This document shows, piece after piece, positions 32,121-35,907 of a DNA stretch of 35,907 bases (position 1 is the first letter of the stretch; each line of letters starts with the position of its first letter). Source of the DNA: CALRWV02 sp943371965 (GTDB lineage: Bacteria > Bacteroidota > JABWAT01); NCBI GenBank assembly GCA_943371965.1, contig CALRWV020000014.1, positions 1 to 35,907 on the forward strand, read 5' to 3'. The position numbers were made by a program, and so were the translations under genes. The notes under the pieces were generated by a model that was not told the DNA's origin, ran no database searches, and saw only the letters and a program-made list of their open reading frames with translations.

Positions 32121-35100
32121 TTATTTCATCAGCACAATCTTTCCCGACTGAACTTTATCATTTGCGGATAACCTGTAAATGTAAGTTCCGGTTGACAAGT
32201 TGGTTCCATTGAATTGGAAGTTGTGTTCTCCTGCTTCAAGTTTACCGTTTACCAAAGTCTGAACTCTTTGACCCAGCATATTGTAAACTTCAAGTGTTAC
32301 AAACTGGATGTTAGGTAAAGTAATTCTGAAAGTGGTTTGAGGATTGAAAGGGTTCGGGTATGCTGAAACTGAAAACTCTTTTGCTTTCAATTCTGAACCT
32401 TCTTTTTCATCCGTATTTTCTTTAGCTAAAGCAGTTTCACCAAAATTAACTTCTTCATAACCCCATGATGAACTTACATTGAATGGAAGTCTGAACAGCA
32501 GAATATCTCCGCTTTCCAATCCTCCAATACTTTGAGAAGTCAAAGCTGACCACTCACTTGCTGAATAGGAACGGATCGTGTTTCCACCTCTAACAACATC
32601 AACCGAAAGTGATACCTGTAGTGAATCATTCTGAGACACAATTACACCATTGTCTGAAGTTTCCAGAACTTTTACAGCAACCAGCAATTTACCGGATTCC
32701 AATGAATCGATGATTTCAACCTTTGCACCGGAGAAATCAAGAATGGTCATTTGTTCTGATTGATTTATTGGAGTGAAAAACCGGAATCCTCTGACATTTA
32801 TTGCCAAACTTGAATTTGTTTTGTTCAATTGAGTTACAGTTGAATTCTGATAGCGTTCCAGTACTGATGGTGTTGCAGCAACTCCGTTTACAGCAGTGCG
32901 GTTAACAACAGAATTCAAACTGGCCAATGCGGAAAACCGTTCAGGCAGGTAAAAACCTGAAACGTTGCTGCCAATAGTAGTAGCTCCATTTGCCTTGTAC
33001 CAAACATTGGTTGAAGTATTTTTCATATAAATCTGGTTTGTGGGTGTACCTGCCCCAAAACCTGAGTTCGGCTGGACAGCAACCGTTGCCTGAGTGTAAT
33101 TGGTATAGGTTGTTGAAAGCGATGGTACTCCGGTTGTATAAGTTGCCTTGCCATACAAATTCACATTGTAATGTGTACCGTTGGCATCATTGACCTGAGC
33201 ACCAGCAACCAATGCTGCAGTTGCATTTTCAGCACTGACTGCACCCTGAAGATAAGTGTAGGTATAATCACCGTAAGCAGTTGAAAGCAAGGTCTTTGAA
33301 CCTGTTGAAGTATTATATTCAACAACTCTTCTGCCAGATGCGTAACCTGCACCCAGATAATAAATGGCTTCTTTTGCAGGATAACCGTAAACAGCAGGGG
33401 TATTGAAAATTACCGGATATTCATCAGTTGTACCGGTTGTAATTTCAAGATCATCTGGTCCCCCCAGAGAGGAAGCAAGAGGTGCTGTTACAGCAGAACT
33501 CAAATCTCCAACAATATTTTGGCCATTTCCGGTAAATACTACTGTTGTACCGATAATACCGGTATTCTGACCTTCATAGGCAACAGTCAAAATGATGTTG
33601 TTTCCTGATTGCCTGTAATTCAAAACGGGACGTGAGCCTGTTGTTCTTGGTTGAGAACCGATTATACCCAATGAGCTCAAGACTCTGTGATTATCTGAAG
33701 TTTGTACCGAAGAACCTGCCGGATAACTAATCCAACCTAGCCAATCAAAATCCATTAAAGTCTGAAGGTGAATATCAGTACCTTCAACCCAAGCTGCAAC
33801 CAAACGTTCAGGGCCGGAAGCAAACGTACCATCTGTTTTTTTATAACGGATCATATTGCTGAAAGTAGGATTTTTTGCAGTTCCATTACCGCTGCTTAAA
33901 CGGACTTCTTTACTCCAAGTAGCACCGTTATCAGAAGAAACAGTGAACCAAACTTCACCCATGCTTTCATAAATCATCTGCAGATTGTTTGTACTGGTTG
34001 TTGAAGAAACTACTCTCCGTTGGTTCTTTGCATCTGAGTTGTTAGGTACACCCGTTCTCAAATGACCTTTGTAATTACCCGTCACTACTGCATTATCAGC
34101 AGTAAAAACAACAGGCTGTTCACCACCGGAAGTTGTATTTGTAACAGTAGCACCTGTTGCAGACCAGTTTTGGAAATAAGCAAGCTGACTGCCAAACGTT
34201 TCTGTATTATCGGATTGAATCTTGTAGTAAGTTGTAACTTGTGGATTAATGGGGTCTAAGTTTTTAAAAATACCTTTAAATGAACTTCCTGTACCCAAAT
34301 TGTTATCTGCCGAAGTAACCGGGGTTAACAAGGCATCGGACATACCGCGGTTTCTCATGATACTGCCATAAGTTGCATCTGAAAAATCAATCAGCCACGG
34401 ATCTTTGAATTTAACTGAGCCTGTTGGGTAGTCTATACCATCCAATTTCACTTTAAGTGAAGCGGAAGATACTCCAATCAATTTAGATTTATATGGGAAA
34501 TCACCATCGACAATGAATTCATGATGATTTCTCACATTTGATTCATCAACTAAATTTTTTTGCCAAATATTATATTTTTCATTTGAAATTATTGTCTGTT
34601 CCCCTTTCAAAACTTCAGTAGAACCAGCATTAACGGTATATGGAGTTCCCAAAGTCACATTTTGAAAAGCTGAACCATTCCAGCGGGAAACACTTCCTAC
34701 CTGAACACCTGAGCTGTTTACCTGTGTTACAGTGATTGATTTAACAAACAGACCGGGCTTGCTGGAAGGTACAACCAAATCCATTCTTGCACTTTGCCCT
34801 GCACTAAATTCAGTTAGACATGGGTCATCACTGTAATCCATAAAATTATGTACTGGATCATTTCCTGCAGATGTACAGGTATTGCGTCCATCTTGACAAC
34901 CATACGCTGGTGATTCTTCATAAGGTGTATCATCCACTGCATCTCCGGGTGAAGAACAACCATTCTGAAAGGTATGGTATAATCCCAAATAATGACCAAC
35001 TTCATGTGTCGCGGTTTTTCCTTGATTGTAACTGGTTTCACTGCCACCAGGAACAGTTGATGATTTTACTACAATCCCGTGCATTTTGCTTGTTTCTGAG

Positions 35101-35600
35101 TAGGCCCAGGGGAAAGTTGCATAACCTAAAAGTGAACTCCCTGATGAACTTTTCGGATTTGCGCAAAAATACAGATTCATTACATTGGCTGGACTAATTG
35201 AAAGTGAGTTTTTCATATTGGTCTCATTTGCGGTTCCGTAAGTATGGGTTGTCCATGCAGAATTGTTTGTTCTGTCAATCGATTTCAGAGTAAAACGGTA
35301 ATTGGTAGCAGAATAACCGGCATTCAGTACGTCGATCTGCTCCTGTACCTTCGCATCTGTTATATCACCGGTAGCATTATCATACCGAACAATATGTGCG
35401 GCAACAGAAATATACAGAGTACTGCTGACAGCACTTTTGCCAAGTGACAGATATTGGTTTATCTGATCAGTTACAGCTTGCACCTGTGTCGGTGTCTGAT
35501 CCGGAACAGCACATTTAACGATTGTCTGTCCTGTAATAACAGCTGTTTGCAAATATAATCCCGCCAATAAGAGCAGGATTGATTTTAATTTATAACACAT
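32121..35600 (-). CDS. Secreted M43-type (pappalysin-like) metalloprotease with type IX secretion sorting domain
   Basis: The 1159-residue protein has a signal peptide (residues 1-24). Its metzincin zinc site is HEVGHYLGLYH (His199, Glu200, His203, His209), with a Met-turn at NFMDYSDD (Met254, Tyr256). Paired Cys residues between and after these match the M43 family (ulilysin/mirolysin type). The middle, about 290-1070, has beta-rich repeats resembling exosialidase/propeller blades. The last 81 residues (from SAYPNPFNP, 1079) form a type A C-terminal sorting domain with YNMLGQ and GTYIYRL. It should be exported by Sec, then across the outer membrane by the type IX system. AGGAG precedes the ATG by 8 nt. 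Middle-region codon use is less AT-rich than that of the neighbours. Confidence 0.93.
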   Translation of the reverse strand: MCYKLKSILLLLAGLYLQTAVITGQTIVKCAVPDQTPTQVQAVTDQINQYLSLGKSAVSSTLYISVAAHIVRYDNATGDITDAKVQEQIDVLNAGYSATNYRFTLKSIDRTNNSAWTTHTYGTANETNMKNSLSISPANVMNLYFCANPKSSSGSSLLGYATFPWAYSETSKMHGIVVKSSTVPGGSETSYNQGKTATHEVGHYLGLYHTFQNGCSSPGDAVDDTPYEESPAYGCQDGRNTCTSAGNDPVHNFMDYSDDPCLTEFSAGQSARMDLVVPSSKPGLFVKSITVTQVNSSGVQVGSVSRWNGSAFQNVTLGTPYTVNAGSTEVLKGEQTIISNEKYNIWQKNLVDESNVRNHHEFIVDGDFPYKSKLIGVSSASLKVKLDGIDYPTGSVKFKDPWLIDFSDATYGSIMRNRGMSDALLTPVTSADNNLGTGSSFKGIFKNLDPINPQVTTYYKIQSDNTETFGSQLAYFQNWSATGATVTNTTSGGEQPVVFTADNAVVTGNYKGHLRTGVPNNSDAKNQRRVVSSTTSTNNLQMIYESMGEVWFTVSSDNGATWSKEVRLSSGNGTAKNPTFSNMIRYKKTDGTFASGPERLVAAWVEGTDIHLQTLMDFDWLGWISYPAGSSVQTSDNHRVLSSLGIIGSQPRTTGSRPVLNYRQSGNNIILTVAYEGQNTGIIGTTVVFTGNGQNIVGDLSSAVTAPLASSLGGPDDLEITTGTTDEYPVIFNTPAVYGYPAKEAIYYLGAGYASGRRVVEYNTSTGSKTLLSTAYGDYTYTYLQGAVSAENATAALVAGAQVNDANGTHYNVNLYGKATYTTGVPSLSTTYTNYTQATVAVQPNSGFGAGTPTNQIYMKNTSTNVWYKANGATTIGSNVSGFYLPERFSALASLNSVVNRTAVNGVAATPSVLERYQNSTVTQLNKTNSSLAINVRGFRFFTPINQSEQMTILDFSGAKVEIIDSLESGKLLVAVKVLETSDNGVIVSQNDSLQVSLSVDVVRGGNTIRSYSASEWSALTSQSIGGLESGDILLFRLPFNVSSSWGYEEVNFGETALAKENTDEKEGSELKAKEFSVSAYPNPFNPQTTFRITLPNIQFVTLEVYNMLGQRVQTLVNGKLEAGEHNFQFNGTNLSTGTYIYRLSANDKVQSGKIVLMK

Positions 35601-35630
35601 TTTATTAACTCCTAAATTTTGTTATCATTT

Positions 35631-35661
35631 TGTAAGTAACGAACTTAGGATTGCAGACAAA
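35631..35661 (-). promoter_or_regulatory. Candidate promoter of the metalloprotease gene
   Basis: On the minus strand TTTG (35658-35661) is followed after 19 nt by TACTTACA (35631-35638), a partial match to the Bacteroidota consensus. It predicts a leader of about 25 nt that keeps the AGGAG site. The inverted repeat at 35643-35680 overlaps it. Confidence 0.35.
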
Positions 35662-35680
35662 AAATGGAGCAATCCTAAGT
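35643..35680. promoter_or_regulatory. Perfect 12-bp inverted repeat upstream of the metalloprotease
   Basis: Acttaggattgc (35643-35654) is exactly complementary to 35669-35680 across a 14-nt spacer. It lies 43-80 nt before the ATG and covers the candidate -33 box. It could be an operator, an RNA structure, or a plus-strand terminator (a short T-run follows on that strand). Confidence 0.6.
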
Positions 35681-35718
35681 CTTTTTGAATGAATGGACTG
35701 GTTTTTGTTTGTATTTCG

Positions 35719-35749
35719 GCTGTTGTCATACTAGTAATATGGCAACAGC
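35719..35749. terminator. Hairpin downstream of the right-edge gene
   Basis: Gctgttgtcata (35719-35730) pairs with 35738-35749 at 11 of 12 positions plus a G-T pair, with a 7-nt loop. It lies 32 nt past the stop of the partial gene at 35782. The T-rich tail is on the plus-strand side, so its efficiency for the minus-strand gene is uncertain. Confidence 0.45.
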
Positions 35750-35781
35750 TTTATTTTTATTATCACCTTTTTTCCTTTCTT

Positions 35782-35907
35782 TTATCTTTTTCGTTTTCCT
35801 CTGATCAATATACCACGCGATGTTTGATTAAACTCACCACCCATAATTAAAGCAACATCATTCTTTATTACTATTTTATTTACTTCAATTCCAGGCAGAT
35901 TGAGTTC
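35782..35907 (-). CDS. 3' end of an unrecognised gene cut by the window edge
   Basis: One minus-strand frame is open for 41 codons from the window end to a TAA at 35782. It reads ELNLPGIEVNKIV and ends GILIRGKRKR. The two other minus-strand frames are closed by early stops. A hairpin follows the stop. The strongly basic end and short length do not allow a family assignment. Confidence 0.45.
   Translation of the reverse strand, partial: ELNLPGIEVNKIVIKNDVALIMGGEFNQTSRGILIRGKRKR

Noticed and set aside
32990..33193. Short plus-strand open frames inside the metalloprotease gene
   Set aside because: They lie antisense to a well-supported 1159-residue gene with clear domains at both ends and have no ribosome binding site or family resemblance.

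Overview
The window looks like a chromosomal segment of a Gram-negative member of the Bacteroidota/Chlorobi/Ignavibacteriota group. The strongest taxonomic signs are a secreted protease with a C-terminal PNPFNP-type sorting domain (type IX secretion), several outer-membrane barrel proteins ending in Phe, the gene order yceD-rpmF-plsX-fabH-fabD-fabG-acpP-fabF-rnc, a single-chain glycine decarboxylase, and TTTG/TAnnTTTG-like promoter candidates. Shine-Dalgarno sites are clear at many genes, which fits Ignavibacteria-like lineages better than core Bacteroidetes. Base composition is AT-rich throughout. No sequence search was possible, so the phylum is an inference.

Layout. Positions 1-5197 (minus strand) are the end of a surface-polysaccharide locus: a chain-length determinant (Wzz-like), a nucleotide-sugar epimerase, a MurJ/Wzx-like flippase and an asparagine-synthase-type amidotransferase cut by the left edge. 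An unrecognised membrane-anchored protein (5448-6242, plus strand) follows. Positions 6244-13537 (minus) are a tight five-gene run, read from right to left: a secreted FG-GAP repeat protein, a one-POTRA Omp85 barrel, RsmE, an HhH-domain/beta-barrel protein and a DacB-type PBP4. It looks like an envelope operon with one rRNA methylase embedded in it.

Next come gcvP (with a strong terminator) and the fatty-acid/phospholipid cluster with rnc (16934-24049), headed by adk and a HIT-family gene further upstream. Between acpP and fabF lies a hairpin plus T-run, and upstream of acpP a promoter candidate, so acpP may be expressed separately from its neighbours. rlmN lies upstream of the HIT gene; ppc is divergent from rlmN. 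An AT-rich pair (unknown helical protein and trypsin-like protease) and a small LMW-phosphatase-like gene follow ppc. A bidirectional terminator separates these from a large M43-type metalloprotease on the minus strand. The right edge holds the tail of one more minus-strand gene.

The most unusual feature is in the spaces between genes. Four intergenic gaps hold degenerate tandem arrays of very short units with exact periods of 7, 8 or 9 bases. In each gap the two arrays face each other as an inverted pair. One heptad array runs into the end of rlmN and supplies its last 12 codons and stop. Another gap holds two tandem 15-bp perfect mini-palindromes that differ only in their 3-nt loops. No CRISPR array, tRNA, rRNA, insertion sequence or integrase was found.
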